This document shows positions 25,430 to 33,628 of a DNA stretch of 35,366 nt, piece by piece; positions within the stretch are counted from its first letter, which is position 1, and each line of letters starts with the position of its first letter. Source of the stretch: Methanoregula sp. (GTDB taxonomy: Archaea > Halobacteriota > Methanomicrobia > Methanomicrobiales > Methanospirillaceae); NCBI RefSeq assembly GCF_028679125.1, contig NZ_JAJRCG010000025.1:1-35366 (forward strand), given 5' to 3'. The translations under genes and the position numbers were made by a program. The notes beneath the pieces were generated by a model. It made no database searches and was not told where the DNA came from. It saw nothing but the letters and a program-made list of their open reading frames with translations.

Positions 25430-26002
25430 ATGGAAGGAAAGAAGGTCATCATCACCGGTGTGCCGGGTGTCGGCAAGACAACGGTTATCAACGAGACACT
25501 GAAGAAACTCAAGGAAGAGGGCATCGAGTACCAGTCGCTCAACTTCGGAACGTTTATGTTCGAGGTGGCCAAGGCGGATAATATCGTCAGGGACCGGGAC
25601 CAGATGCGCACGCTCGACCGGGCAGTCCAGAAACGGCTGCAGCAGCGGGCAGGTCAGGCCATTGCGCAGATATCGGGTAATGTCTTAATCGACACCCATG
25701 CCTCGGTGAAAACCCCCAAAGGCTATCTCGCAGGACTCCCTGAATGGGTGCTCCGTGCAATCATGCCGGATATCATAGTGCTCGTTGAAACCGATGATGA
25801 CCAGATCCTTATGCGGCGGCTCTCGGATGAGACGCGGTCCCGCGACAAGGAAGGATCCCGCTCAATTGCAGAACACCAGCAGTTCAACCGGTCCATTGCC
25901 GCAGCATATGCGATGATGACCGGTTGCACTATCAAAATGATTACCAACGCTGATTTCCTGCTTGATCGTTCAACGGCCGATCTGGCTGATGTTCTCCGGT
26001 GA
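25430..26002 (+). CDS. adkA: Archaeal adenylate kinase (AdkA)
   Basis: The 190-residue product matches the archaeal adenylate kinase family, which is distinct in sequence from bacterial Adk. The Walker A motif GVPGVGKTT is at about residues 10-18, IDTHASVKTPKGYLAGLP follows, and an RSRD-containing lid segment is present. It interconverts AMP, ADP and ATP. The ATG at 25430 has AAGGGACAAGG upstream. Position after secY is conserved in Euryarchaeota. Confidence 0.95.
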   Translation: MEGKKVIITGVPGVGKTTVINETLKKLKEEGIEYQSLNFGTFMFEVAKADNIVRDRDQMRTLDRAVQKRLQQRAGQAIAQISGNVLIDTHASVKTPKGYLAGLPEWVLRAIMPDIIVLVETDDDQILMRRLSDETRSRDKEGSRSIAEHQQFNRSIAAAYAMMTGCTIKMITNADFLLDRSTADLADVLR

Positions 26003-26006
26003 ATAT

Positions 26007-26618
26007 ATGGATTTCAAAAAGTTCTGGAACGATTACAGCCTCTGGATTACGTTCGGCTTCATGTTCCTCATGATGTGGGCGTACACCGTTGACTGGCTGC
26101 GGCAGGGTGTCGGGTCAGCGATCGATGCGGTATTTGCCCCGCTTCTCATAACCTTCGGCATCCCGTTTTACATCCTGATTGTCATCCTTTCAGCGCTGAC
26201 GGGTCTCTACTCATCGATCGTGCAGAAATACACGATCGACTATGACAAGATGACCGATTCGCAGGAGCGGATGAAGGAGTTCCAGAAAGAGTACCGCGAA
26301 GCGCAGCTCTCTCAGGACGAGAAGAAGATCAAGAAACTGGATGCAAAGAAAGACCGGGTAATGAAGGAGCAGCTGGAACTGTCCCAACAGCAGTTCAAGC
26401 CCATGACCTATATCCTGGTTCTTTCTGTCCCTATCTTCTTCTGGCTCCTGTACCGGCTGGCCCAGACAACAACCGCCATCACGATGCCCTATCTGGGCAC
26501 CCATAGCCTGAGTGACGCCGTTATCTGGATCATCCCGGCCTGGATCTTCTGGTACATGATGTGCTCAATTACCCTGAGCCAGGTGATCAGAAAGGCCCTG
26601 AACATCGGGGGCGTCTGA
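26007..26618 (+). CDS. EMC3/TMCO1-family (DUF106) membrane insertase-like protein
   Basis: From ATG 26007 the product is 203 residues; GGTGA at 25998-26002 precedes it, and upstream in-frame codons overlap adkA. An N-terminal transmembrane helix, a second helix pair around residues 45-65, a charged coiled coil (about 75-125, DSQERMKEFQKEYREAQLSQ) and C-terminal helices form the DUF106 pattern. The family is related to YidC/Oxa1/EMC3 insertases and, in archaea, is proposed to insert membrane proteins next to SecY and the ribosome. Its gene context, between adkA and cmk in the ribosomal operon, supports that role. Confidence 0.88.
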   Translation: MDFKKFWNDYSLWITFGFMFLMMWAYTVDWLRQGVGSAIDAVFAPLLITFGIPFYILIVILSALTGLYSSIVQKYTIDYDKMTDSQERMKEFQKEYREAQLSQDEKKIKKLDAKKDRVMKEQLELSQQQFKPMTYILVLSVPIFFWLLYRLAQTTTAITMPYLGTHSLSDAVIWIIPAWIFWYMMCSITLSQVIRKALNIGGV

Positions 26619-27163
26619 TGCGGATCACCGTGAGCGGGTTGCCCGGGAGCGGGACAACATCACTCTCACGGTACCTTGCAGAGCACCACGGGTTCACCAT
26701 GATCTCTGCCGGCGAGGTCTTTCGCCAGCTGGCAAAAGAACACAACATGGAACTGGCCCGGTTCGGCGATCTCGCACGGAACGATCCCACGTATGATAAG
26801 ATGATTGATGCCCGCCAGAAGGAGATTGCTCAGGAGCGGGATGATATCATTGTGGAAGGCAGGCTCTCCGGCTGGATGGTGGACAATGCCGATCTCAAAA
26901 TCTGGCTGTACGCCCCTATCGGATGCCGTATCAAACGTATCGCCTTCCGCGACCAGGTAGCCGATGAGGAGACTGCCATGAACCTGACGCTTGAGCGCGA
27001 GCAGTGCGAAGCGGACCGGTACAACTCGTATTATGACATCAACATTGCGGATCTCTCGATCTACCACATCATCCTGAACTCAATGCACTGGGATGTTGAA
27101 GGACTGGGCGCCATCATCGACACGTCCATCTCACGGATCAAGACGCACCAGGATACTCAGTAA
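26618..27163 (+). CDS. cmk: Cytidylate kinase (archaeal type)
   Basis: From ATG 26618, overlapping the preceding TGA by one base, the product is 181 residues. The P-loop GLPGSGTTS is at 7-15, followed by ISAGEVFRQLA, the IIVEGRLSGW strand, and an NRD-like ending DRYNSYYDINIADLSIY. It phosphorylates CMP and dCMP. It is the last gene of the compact block; eL34, eL14 and cbf5, which often surround it in other archaea, are not present here. Confidence 0.94.
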   Translation: MRITVSGLPGSGTTSLSRYLAEHHGFTMISAGEVFRQLAKEHNMELARFGDLARNDPTYDKMIDARQKEIAQERDDIIVEGRLSGWMVDNADLKIWLYAPIGCRIKRIAFRDQVADEETAMNLTLEREQCEADRYNSYYDINIADLSIYHIILNSMHWDVEGLGAIIDTSISRIKTHQDTQ

Positions 27164-27183
27164 TCGATCATTGTAATCGATCA
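27160..27183. repeat. 11-bp direct repeat at the end of cmk
   Basis: GTAATCGATCA occurs at 27160-27170 and 27173-27183. The first copy contains the cmk stop codon. Each copy includes the palindrome ATCGAT. An operator or chance are both possible. Confidence 0.35.
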
Positions 27184-27248
27184 CGTTCAGGTTCTGTTCT
27201 CTGGTTTTTGCATACCCGCCTGCGGCGTGAGTATGGTACATACAGAGC

Positions 27249-27255
27249 TTTTTTT
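27249..27255 (+). terminator. T-run after cmk
   Basis: Seven T residues about 90 bases after the cmk stop are the only obvious oligo-T terminator before the next gene, and mark the likely end of the ribosomal operon. Confidence 0.4.
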
Positions 27256-27277
27256 GGGTTGAACCCCGTTACCATTA

Positions 27278-27718
27278 TTGGAAGATGTGACTGGCGTGGA
27301 GAGCAACGTAGTCATCCGGCTCGTGGATGCATGGGATGAAGGGGAGATCGTGTATCTCTATCGTGCGGGAGGGTGGTGGAAGGACGAGTATGATCCAGCA
27401 TCGATTCCCGCCCTGATACGGGGAAGCTTCGCGTTTGCCGTTGCAATTGATACCGGGACGGGAAGGGCTGTTGGTATGGGGCGTGTCCTCTCCGATGGCA
27501 TCTCCGATGGGTATATCCAGGATCTTGTGGTGCTCCCGGAGTTCCGGAAGCAGGGGATCGGAAAAGAGATCGTTGCTGCGCTGCTCAGGAAGTGTACTGA
27601 TGCCGGTATCACGTGGGTTAGCCTCATTGCCGAACCGGGTACTGAATCCTTTTACTTTCCGCAGGGGTTCAAACCCATGCAGGGATACGTACCGCTGCTC
27701 TGGACGGGGGACTGCTGA
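27278..27718 (+). CDS. GNAT-family N-acetyltransferase
   Basis: The product is up to 146 residues and has the acetyl-CoA-binding motif A, DLVVLPEFRKQGIGKEIV, with the R-x-x-G-x-G core and the preceding beta strand. It ends in a typical AEPGTESFYFPQGF beta5-alpha4 segment. The substrate is unknown. The longest frame starts with TTG 27278; GTG 27296 is an equally plausible start because GGAAGATGTGA lies 5 bases before it. The stop TGA shares a base with the ATG of the next gene, so the two are translationally coupled. Confidence 0.82.
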   Translation: MEDVTGVESNVVIRLVDAWDEGEIVYLYRAGGWWKDEYDPASIPALIRGSFAFAVAIDTGTGRAVGMGRVLSDGISDGYIQDLVVLPEFRKQGIGKEIVAALLRKCTDAGITWVSLIAEPGTESFYFPQGFKPMQGYVPLLWTGDC

Positions 27719-28611
27719 TGCTTAAGCAGGAAGATTTCCGGCCCGTGACCCTGGCAGACCGGGCATTTTTCGAGAAACATTACGCGCTTTACCCGCAGAC
27801 CCACTCCGACAATACATTCACGAACATGGTCTGCTGGAACCATTATGCCGAGTATACCTACGCATACGTGGAGAAGAACGTCATTATCGCCAGCACCATC
27901 GACAACGTGACCCGGTTCCGTCCCCCCATCGGTCCCCGTAACCCGGCCCTGCTCCGCTCCCTTATCCGGATGGCATCGGACATCAGCGATAATGAACCGA
28001 TCGTTCTCATCGATCCGGAGACCGCCATATGGATGCGGGAGATCTGTCCGGGCATCAACCTTGTCTCTGACCGCAACCACTTCGAATACGTGTACCGGTC
28101 CGCTGACCTTGCCGAACTCCCCGGGAAGAATTACCTTACGATCCGTCGCCAGCTCAATAAGTTCCGGAAAAACTGTAACAATGTTGTCGAACCGATCTCA
28201 CGGGAGAACTGGGAGGAAGTGAAACGATTCCTCATCGAGTGGTGTGAATGGAAAGGGTGCGAAGGCGACCCTGTCCTTGCCCATGAGAAGGAAGCGGTCT
28301 TCTTTGCCATCGACCATTTCAACGAACTCCCGCTCCGCGGGATTGTCATCCGGGTCTTCTCCAAGGTAGGGGCCATCTCCCTGTATGAACCGATGACCAA
28401 TGATACGGCCCTCCTGCATTTTGAGAAAGGCCTGCCCGACTGCGAGGGGATCTACAAGGCCATCAACAATGAGGCGGCACTGCGCCTTGCAAAGAATTTC
28501 ACGTATATCAACCGCGAGAGCGATCTCGGCGTTGCCGGGCTCCGTGAGGCGAAGTTACGGTACCATCCGCATCATATGGTGGAAGTCTACGCCATGAAGC
28601 GGGACTCGTGA
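27718..28611 (+). CDS. DUF2156 protein (GNAT-like, phosphatidylglycerol lysyltransferase C-terminal type)
   Basis: The 297-residue soluble product matches the DUF2156 family, also called LPG_synthase_C after the catalytic domain of MprF-type aminoacyl-phospholipid synthases. These have two GNAT folds in tandem. Recognisable stretches are the early QTHSDNTFTNMVCWN, the central NYLTIRRQLNKFRKN, LHFEKGLPDCEGIYKAIN, and a C-terminal INRESDLGVAGLREAKLRYH. No membrane helices are present, so it is the stand-alone form whose substrate is unknown in archaea. It is coupled to the upstream acetyltransferase. A transfer role using aminoacyl-tRNA or acyl-CoA is an inference from the fold. Confidence 0.85.
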   Translation: MLKQEDFRPVTLADRAFFEKHYALYPQTHSDNTFTNMVCWNHYAEYTYAYVEKNVIIASTIDNVTRFRPPIGPRNPALLRSLIRMASDISDNEPIVLIDPETAIWMREICPGINLVSDRNHFEYVYRSADLAELPGKNYLTIRRQLNKFRKNCNNVVEPISRENWEEVKRFLIEWCEWKGCEGDPVLAHEKEAVFFAIDHFNELPLRGIVIRVFSKVGAISLYEPMTNDTALLHFEKGLPDCEGIYKAINNEAALRLAKNFTYINRESDLGVAGLREAKLRYHPHHMVEVYAMKRDS

Positions 28612-28638
28612 ATCGCGGACCTGATACAAAAAAATGGA

Positions 28639-29229
28639 TTATGCAATTGCCAGCGCCAGTATGCCGGATACCATGAGGTTGACCGCAATTGCGGCAAGGA
28701 GCATCCCGAGCACTTTACCCATGATGTCGGTGACCACTTCCCCGAGGATGCGCTGGATGAGTTCTGAATAGTAGAGGATGACCCAGGTGGCAAGAAGCGA
28801 GAGGGTGATGGCGACAAACGGGATGAGGAGCCCGTAATCCTTTGAGAGGAGCATCACGGTGGTGATGGCACCCGGCCCGCAGAGAAGGGGTGTCCCGATC
28901 ACCACCCCGGCAGCGCTCTTGGCGGGACCCTTGGAATGGCCAAGTTCAATGCCCAGCGCCTCCTGAATCCCGAGAAGGAACAGCAGGACGCCGCCGGCGA
29001 TCTGGAAACTGGGGATGCTGAGCCCAAGGATATCGAAGATCATCTTGTTGAAGACCAGGAACAGGTACATCAGGCTGCCAGCCACCGCCACGGCAATGAA
29101 TGCCTGCTTATGGATCTCTGCCGGTGCCTGCCCCTTGGTCATTGCCGCGAAGATCGGCACAGACAGGAGAGGATCGAGGATGACGAACAGGGTCGCAAAC
29201 GAGTAGATGATGCCGGGTATGAGATCCAT
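28639..29229 (-). CDS. MarC-family integral membrane protein
   Basis: The 196-residue product has six predicted hydrophobic helices and the MarC/UPF0056 hallmarks. These are an early FVILDPLLSVPIF motif, the GGVLLFLLGIQEAL segment in the middle, and TPLLCGPGAITTVMLLS. The family's function is not established; the older link to multiple antibiotic resistance is not supported. It converges with the DUF2156 gene, with 27 bases between stops. Confidence 0.88.
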   Translation of the reverse strand: MDLIPGIIYSFATLFVILDPLLSVPIFAAMTKGQAPAEIHKQAFIAVAVAGSLMYLFLVFNKMIFDILGLSIPSFQIAGGVLLFLLGIQEALGIELGHSKGPAKSAAGVVIGTPLLCGPGAITTVMLLSKDYGLLIPFVAITLSLLATWVILYYSELIQRILGEVVTDIMGKVLGMLLAAIAVNLMVSGILALAIA

Positions 29230-29302
29230 GGTGGTTCTGATCAGGTGTATGTGGTTTTAAGGAATAAAATCACAGGCTCACGACCACTTACGGAGCTTAA
29301 CA

Positions 29303-30466
29303 CTAGTACAGGATCACGTAGATGGCCAGGATTGCTGCTGTTGAAATCGCACCGGCAGCTGAAACCAGCCGCGATTGTACGTTTGTAACAAGGATCCATG
29401 AGGCACCGCAGAAGAAGATGTAGGGGATGAGCGTAGTGATGACGGAGATGGTGGCAAGTTCCGCGAACCGGTTGGAGAAGAGCAGGAGTGCGGCACTGGC
29501 AGCGCATCCGGCTGCCAGGGCATACGCAGGAGTGCCACGATGGGTCAGATCCCTGAGTCCGGGTATGGACAACCTTCCTGAGAGCGAATAGAGTACCCGG
29601 GACGTACCGACAATATACGCGTTCAGTGCGGAAAGCATTGCCACAATCCCGATGCATGCAACAAGGGTACCTGACTGTGTGAAGAGAATCCCAGCGGCGG
29701 CTGCAACGGGTGCCGGTGATGCTGCAAGGGATGCGGCCCCCATACTCCCGATCAATGCGATATTGAGGACAAGGTAGAGAGAGACGACGATACCCATAAC
29801 GAGGAGAAGCGAGGTCCTGATAAGGGATGGGTCCTTTGTCTCCTCAACGGGAATAGCGCTGATCTCAAAACCTGTAAACGGCCAGTATACGATGATGATC
29901 GTTGCCAGCAGGCCGGTGGCTGTCAGGGGTATGTCGGGAATGAAATTTACCGGCCGGATGAACGGGATGAGCAGGAGTGTGATCACCACAAGGGGAATGA
30001 TCTTGATCAGGGTCAGGAGATTTTCAGTCATGCCGGAAAATGAGATCCCGACGATGTTGATGATACAGAACACAACAATGAGGGCAATTTCAACTATCAG
30101 GATCGGGGAGTACGTGAAAAACGAGATGTATTGCCCGATACCGGCTGCAATAGTGGCGACGCCGAATACCGATGAGATGAGGTACAGGATGATAAGTGGC
30201 ACTGCGATCCTTGCCCCAAAGACGGATTCAAACAGGGAAAAAAAGCTTCCTTCCGAAGCAAACCTGTGAGAGATGGATGACAACGAGAGGAGGACACAGG
30301 ATGCCGAGATGGCTACGATCACCCATGCAAGCAGGGACCAGGGTCCCGTAAGCCCCGCCGCCAGCCCCGGAACAACAAAGATACCGGATCCGATAGTCCC
30401 CCCTACTCCGAGGCTGACGAGCTCCCATAATCCCAGTGAGCGTTTGTACGCCCTGTTCTCTGTCAC
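29303..30466 (-). CDS. APC-superfamily amino acid permease
   Basis: The 387-residue product has about 11-12 hydrophobic segments. The N-terminal consensus LGLWELVSLGVGGTIGSGIFV contains the unwound TM1 GxG motif that binds substrate carboxylates in APC transporters. A later GFEISAIPVEETKDP matches the TM6-loop region. It is slightly short for the family (usually 430-480) because the C-terminal end is trimmed. The transported amino acid cannot be told. It lies in the same direction as marC with 73 bases between. Confidence 0.88.
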   Translation of the reverse strand: MTENRAYKRSLGLWELVSLGVGGTIGSGIFVVPGLAAGLTGPWSLLAWVIVAISASCVLLSLSSISHRFASEGSFFSLFESVFGARIAVPLIILYLISSVFGVATIAAGIGQYISFFTYSPILIVEIALIVVFCIINIVGISFSGMTENLLTLIKIIPLVVITLLLIPFIRPVNFIPDIPLTATGLLATIIIVYWPFTGFEISAIPVEETKDPSLIRTSLLLVMGIVVSLYLVLNIALIGSMGAASLAASPAPVAAAAGILFTQSGTLVACIGIVAMLSALNAYIVGTSRVLYSLSGRLSIPGLRDLTHRGTPAYALAAGCAASAALLLFSNRFAELATISVITTLIPYIFFCGASWILVTNVQSRLVSAAGAISTAAILAIYVILY

Positions 30467-30580
30467 ACCTGCTCCTGATCGGTCCTTGTTTTGTTCTTTT
30501 CCTGTCTCGGTATATCAATCAACGGGAAGGTACATCCGCATATGAGCCTCGGTTTCAGGTCTTCCCGTTTGCATTATCCA

Positions 30581-30590
30581 TAATATATAA
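30581..30590 (+). promoter_or_regulatory. TATA box of the double-rubredoxin gene
   Basis: TAATATATAA is a strong AT-only element 77-86 bases before ATG 30667. It predicts transcription from about 30612 and a leader of about 55 bases containing GGTGA. Its near-symmetry would let it act in either direction, including toward the APC permease. Confidence 0.55.
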
Positions 30591-30666
30591 TACCCCGACC
30601 CGCCATGTTCCAGTAACGCGGATTCTTTCCTGTCATCTGCGGGAAAGTCCGCATGGTGAATGAATC

Positions 30667-31272
30667 ATGGCGACGGTAGTATCATCCGCAAAAAAAGGCG
30701 GTAGGAAGACCGCAGGAAAGCCTGTTACAGCAGGAAAAGCCCCTGCCGCAGTAAAGAAAAAAGCGATTCCGGCAGGCCGGAGCCCGGTAAAAAAATCCGT
30801 GGTTCCAGAAAAGAAGAAAACCATAATGAAGAAACCGGTCAAAGCCACGGCGGGCAAGGCCACGAAAAAGCCGGCAGTAAAGAAAGCTTCAAAGGACATG
30901 ACACGGTACCGCTGCATCCTCTGCGGGTATGTCTATTCACCGCTCCGCGGGGAACCGCACAATGGGATTCCGGCAGGTACGGCATTCGAGGACCTGCCGG
31001 ATGATTATGTCTGCCCGGTCTGCGGCCAGCGGGGCAAGGGCAGGATCGGAAAATGGGGTTTTGACGAATGGCGGCCAACCCGGTACCTCTGTTCCATCTG
31101 CAACTACGTGTATGATGAGAAGCGCGGGGAGCCCCACCGGGGAATCAAACCCGGGACAAAATTCGAGGACTTACCGGATGATTATGTCTGCCCGGTCTGT
31201 GCGCTCGATCCCACGATCAGCGTACGGTTTGGGAAGGTCACCAAGCAGGGATTTGAACCGCTCAATATCTGA
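30667..31272 (+). CDS. Double rubredoxin with a lysine/alanine/proline-rich N-terminal tail
   Basis: The 201-residue product has two parts. Residues 1-77 are Lys/Ala/Pro-rich with no acidic patches, like a histone H1 tail. Residues about 78-201 hold two rubredoxin-type domains. Each has CxxCGYVY-like or CxxCNYVY followed by a [25 protein letters not shown] iron-binding half, so all eight Cys ligands are present. Rubredoxins carry single electrons, often to oxygen- or peroxide-reducing enzymes. The basic tail could dock it to nucleic acid, membrane or an acidic partner. The start is supported by GGTGA seven bases upstream. A processed form from Met78 is possible but has no good SD. Confidence 0.9.
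   Translation: MATVVSSAKKGGRKTAGKPVTAGKAPAAVKKKAIPAGRSPVKKSVVPEKKKTIMKKPVKATAGKATKKPAVKKASKDMTRYRCILCGYVYSPLRGEPHNGIPAGTAFEDLPDDYVCPVCGQRGKGRIGKWGFDEWRPTRYLCSICNYVYDEKRGEPHRGIKPGTKFEDLPDDYVCPVCALDPTISVRFGKVTKQGFEPLNI
30984..31199 (+). repeat. Near-identical 39-base repeat in the two rubredoxin domains
   Basis: The DNA for the second half-site of each domain (30984-31022 and 31161-31199, offset 177 bases) differs only in the Leu codon, CTG versus TTA. This suggests a recent duplication or gene conversion between domains whose other parts have diverged. Confidence 0.7.
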
Positions 31273-31356
31273 TACCCTGCCTGTAATCCCCCTTTTTTCT
31301 CCCGGACTGGCATTGAGGCACGCCATTGGTCACCCGGTCGCATTTACCGGACGGAT

Positions 31357-31366
31357 CTTATAAAAA
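31357..31366 (+). promoter_or_regulatory. TATA-like element before the orphan gene
   Basis: CTTATAAAAA matches an archaeal TATA box. A second element, CTTATAATCTTATAC, follows at about 31376-31390. The gene starts at 31445, so either gives a leader of about 30-55 bases. Confidence 0.4.
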
Positions 31367-31444
31367 ACGCGCGATCTTATAATCTTATACATCCATCCTT
31401 CATGGTAACCACGATTATACCGCCGGAAAACCGGGGGCAGCCGG

Positions 31445-31900
31445 ATGCAAAGCCTACAGGATCCCATCTTCGACCAAAAGCGGCAGGCCCTGGCAGTATT
31501 TCTCCATATTGATGCGGAGATGCTGCGGGAATCAAAGGGAACCCTGTACAGTTTCCGGGCGTTTTTCCATGGGAACGATGAGGCATATCTTGTCCTTACT
31601 GACTCCGAAGCAACCATTGCAGCGGAACATGCGGTCTCCGAGAAGCTCTGGCTGATCTGCCTGGAAACCCTCTTTGCCTATTTTGACATTGATGCCTATC
31701 CATCGGATGTCATTGGTAAGATGAAGACAAAGGAGATCCGGCGCGTGAATGAGGAACTCAAAGCCCTGCTCTACAACACCACCGGCATGGAACTCCTCAA
31801 AGAGAAGATGCTCTCGTATGGCAACCGCAAGAATCTCCTTGCCGATTACGACCAGACCGAACATATCCAGGACGGCTTCTTTATCTACCGCCTGTACTAA
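31445..31900 (+). CDS. Uncharacterised soluble protein
   Basis: The 151-residue product is not recognised. It has no signal peptide, membrane helix, Cys cluster or nucleotide-binding motif. The sequence is mixed alpha/beta at the N-terminus (SFRAFFHGNDEAYLVLTDSE) and then mainly helical, with a charged GKMKTKEIRRVNEELKALLY helix. It has balanced codon use like its neighbours and its own TATA box, which argues for a real gene. Possibly a Methanomicrobiales-restricted family. Confidence 0.65.
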   Translation: MQSLQDPIFDQKRQALAVFLHIDAEMLRESKGTLYSFRAFFHGNDEAYLVLTDSEATIAAEHAVSEKLWLICLETLFAYFDIDAYPSDVIGKMKTKEIRRVNEELKALLYNTTGMELLKEKMLSYGNRKNLLADYDQTEHIQDGFFIYRLY

Positions 31901-31992
31901 CTTAAAATCCACGTTTTTTCAGTGTTTATCCCTCGTTATCCCTCTTCCTTGCCGCGTCATACTCCGAAAGAAACCGGCATCGCGTTTCCAAA

Positions 31993-32001
31993 TCTATAAA
32001 C
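31993..32001 (+). promoter_or_regulatory. TATA box of the second surface-protein gene
   Basis: TCTATAAAC lies 35-43 bases before ATG 32036, predicting a start near 32022 and a very short leader. Confidence 0.55.
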
Positions 32002-32035
32002 CTGCCGGCGGTTTATTTTATACTGAGTGATACCT

Positions 32036-32728
32036 ATGGCATCTCGATTTCCCGGACCGGAACACCGGTTCCGTTCACTGCTTCTCCTTGCCTGCCTCTC
32101 CACGGTCCTGCTGGTTGCAGCCGTATCGGGGTATGGTTACAGTAAAGATTACGAAGGATATCTTGGTGAGACGATCGCCCTGAACGGTGTTTCCTATAAC
32201 AGCGATACAATCTACCTCTTTATGACCGGCCCCGGGCTCCCGGAGAATGGCGTAACCCTGACCGATACATCACAACTGGCCGCGAATGGCGACTTCACGA
32301 CTATCGGCGTGAACAGTGACCAGACCTGGTCCTACAAATGGGACACGATGAGGCTCGATGACCAGATCGATCCCGGAACCTATACGGTCTATGCCGTGAA
32401 CGCCCCGGTGGACAAATCCAATCTTGACGGCCACAGTTACCAGACCCTGAGCGTCTATCTCAAGGATGGCATGCTGGCAAAAGACCGGGTCAGCGTAGGG
32501 ACGAAATATACCCTCAACCTGGCGGCTGACGACCCCGTCACGACCGTAACCACGGTCACAACCCCGCCAACCAGCCCCCCGACAACCATCGTAACAGAAA
32601 CGACCATTAAAACCGAGGTTCCAACGCCTTCACCTACCCCCGCAAAGAAATCACCGCTGTTACCGTTTGCTGCCCTCCTGGCAACCGCTATTGCCGGTAG
32701 TTTCTGTATTCTCCGGCGTGGCAGGTAA
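32036..32728 (+). CDS. S-layer-like surface protein with Thr/Pro stalk and C-terminal anchor
   Basis: From ATG 32036 the product is 230 residues; GTG 32027 is a less likely start. An N-terminal signal peptide (basic, then LLLLACLSTVLLVAAVSG) leads to a beta-rich domain, GETIALNGVSYNSDTIYLFM. This style is found in Methanomicrobiales S-layer/DUF3821-type proteins. A Thr/Pro/Val stalk (about residues 160-205) precedes KKSPLLPFAALL, a hydrophobic helix and an RRGR tail. The layout is the same as the surface protein at 1-550, but the tripartite end lacks the PGF motif. It may be a variant archaeosortase signal or a plain membrane anchor. Confidence 0.8.
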   Translation: MASRFPGPEHRFRSLLLLACLSTVLLVAAVSGYGYSKDYEGYLGETIALNGVSYNSDTIYLFMTGPGLPENGVTLTDTSQLAANGDFTTIGVNSDQTWSYKWDTMRLDDQIDPGTYTVYAVNAPVDKSNLDGHSYQTLSVYLKDGMLAKDRVSVGTKYTLNLAADDPVTTVTTVTTPPTSPPTTIVTETTIKTEVPTPSPTPAKKSPLLPFAALLATAIAGSFCILRRGR

Positions 32729-32853
32729 TCCGATAAATCCTCCTCCTTTTTTTATTTTAGTCCGAAATCCCGTCTATCGTATCGTGTGTCTGCGACGTAT
32801 ATCGTACCTGGGGAAAACAGCAAGGTATTATCAACCCTGATGTGCATGGTAAT

Positions 32854-33489
32854 ATGAGAGGTATGGACGTACCGGCACTGCTTGACAAAGCGCACCACCT
32901 GATGAAGGTGGGGCGGTATGACGAGGCGATCTCCCTGTATGACCAGGTCCTGGAGATCAACGGGAACAACACGGTTGCACTCGAGCATAAAGGTAAGATC
33001 TACTATTATCTCGGCAGGCACGAGGATGCCCTTGCCTGCTATGACAAGGCCATCACCATCAACCCGAACCTGATCACGGCCTGGTTCGAGAAAGGCTACA
33101 CGCTCCGTAAGATCCGTCGGCACAATGAAGCAATCGTCTGCTTTGAGCACGCCTTGGCGATCGACCCGGAATATACGTTTGCCATGGCCAACAAGGGATA
33201 TTCCCTGAATGAACTGGGAAGATATGCCGAGGCAATAGCCTGTTTCGATACGATCCTTGAGGCAAGCCCCAAGAATATCCGTGCAATGACCTCCAAGGGG
33301 ATTGCCCTCCGGGAACTCGGCAGGAACGAGGAAGCGCTGGCAGTCTTCGAGAAGGCGATCGAGCTCAACCCAATCAACTCCTTTGTCTGGTACAACAAAG
33401 CGATTGCCCTCCGCAACCTCGGGCGCTCGAAGGAAGCAGACGATGCAATCCGGATCGTCAACTACCCCCAGGGTACTGGGAAGAAGTGA
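32854..33489 (+). CDS. Tetratricopeptide-repeat protein
   Basis: The product is about 211 residues and consists almost only of TPR units of 34 residues. Five full repeats and a partial sixth are visible, each with the LGRYxEAIxCFDxxLExxP consensus and Asn-Pro or Asp-Pro ends. There is no signal peptide or membrane helix, so it is a cytosolic scaffold for protein-protein contacts; the partner is unknown. Possible starts are GTG 32842, ATG 32854 and ATG 32863; none has a strong SD, and the choice is uncertain. Confidence 0.83.
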   Translation: MRGMDVPALLDKAHHLMKVGRYDEAISLYDQVLEINGNNTVALEHKGKIYYYLGRHEDALACYDKAITINPNLITAWFEKGYTLRKIRRHNEAIVCFEHALAIDPEYTFAMANKGYSLNELGRYAEAIACFDTILEASPKNIRAMTSKGIALRELGRNEEALAVFEKAIELNPINSFVWYNKAIALRNLGRSKEADDAIRIVNYPQGTGKK

Positions 33490-33628
33490 TCCGGATTATT
33501 TCCTGATTTTTTCGTTCAGCCTTTTTTCAGGTCCTTGTTGTCATCCTTTGACAGGAGGCAAATAGTCACACTGGTGTACGTCAGGACAATCGTATACCAT
33601 AATCAGAAGGATTGGTTGTGTGCAGCAA

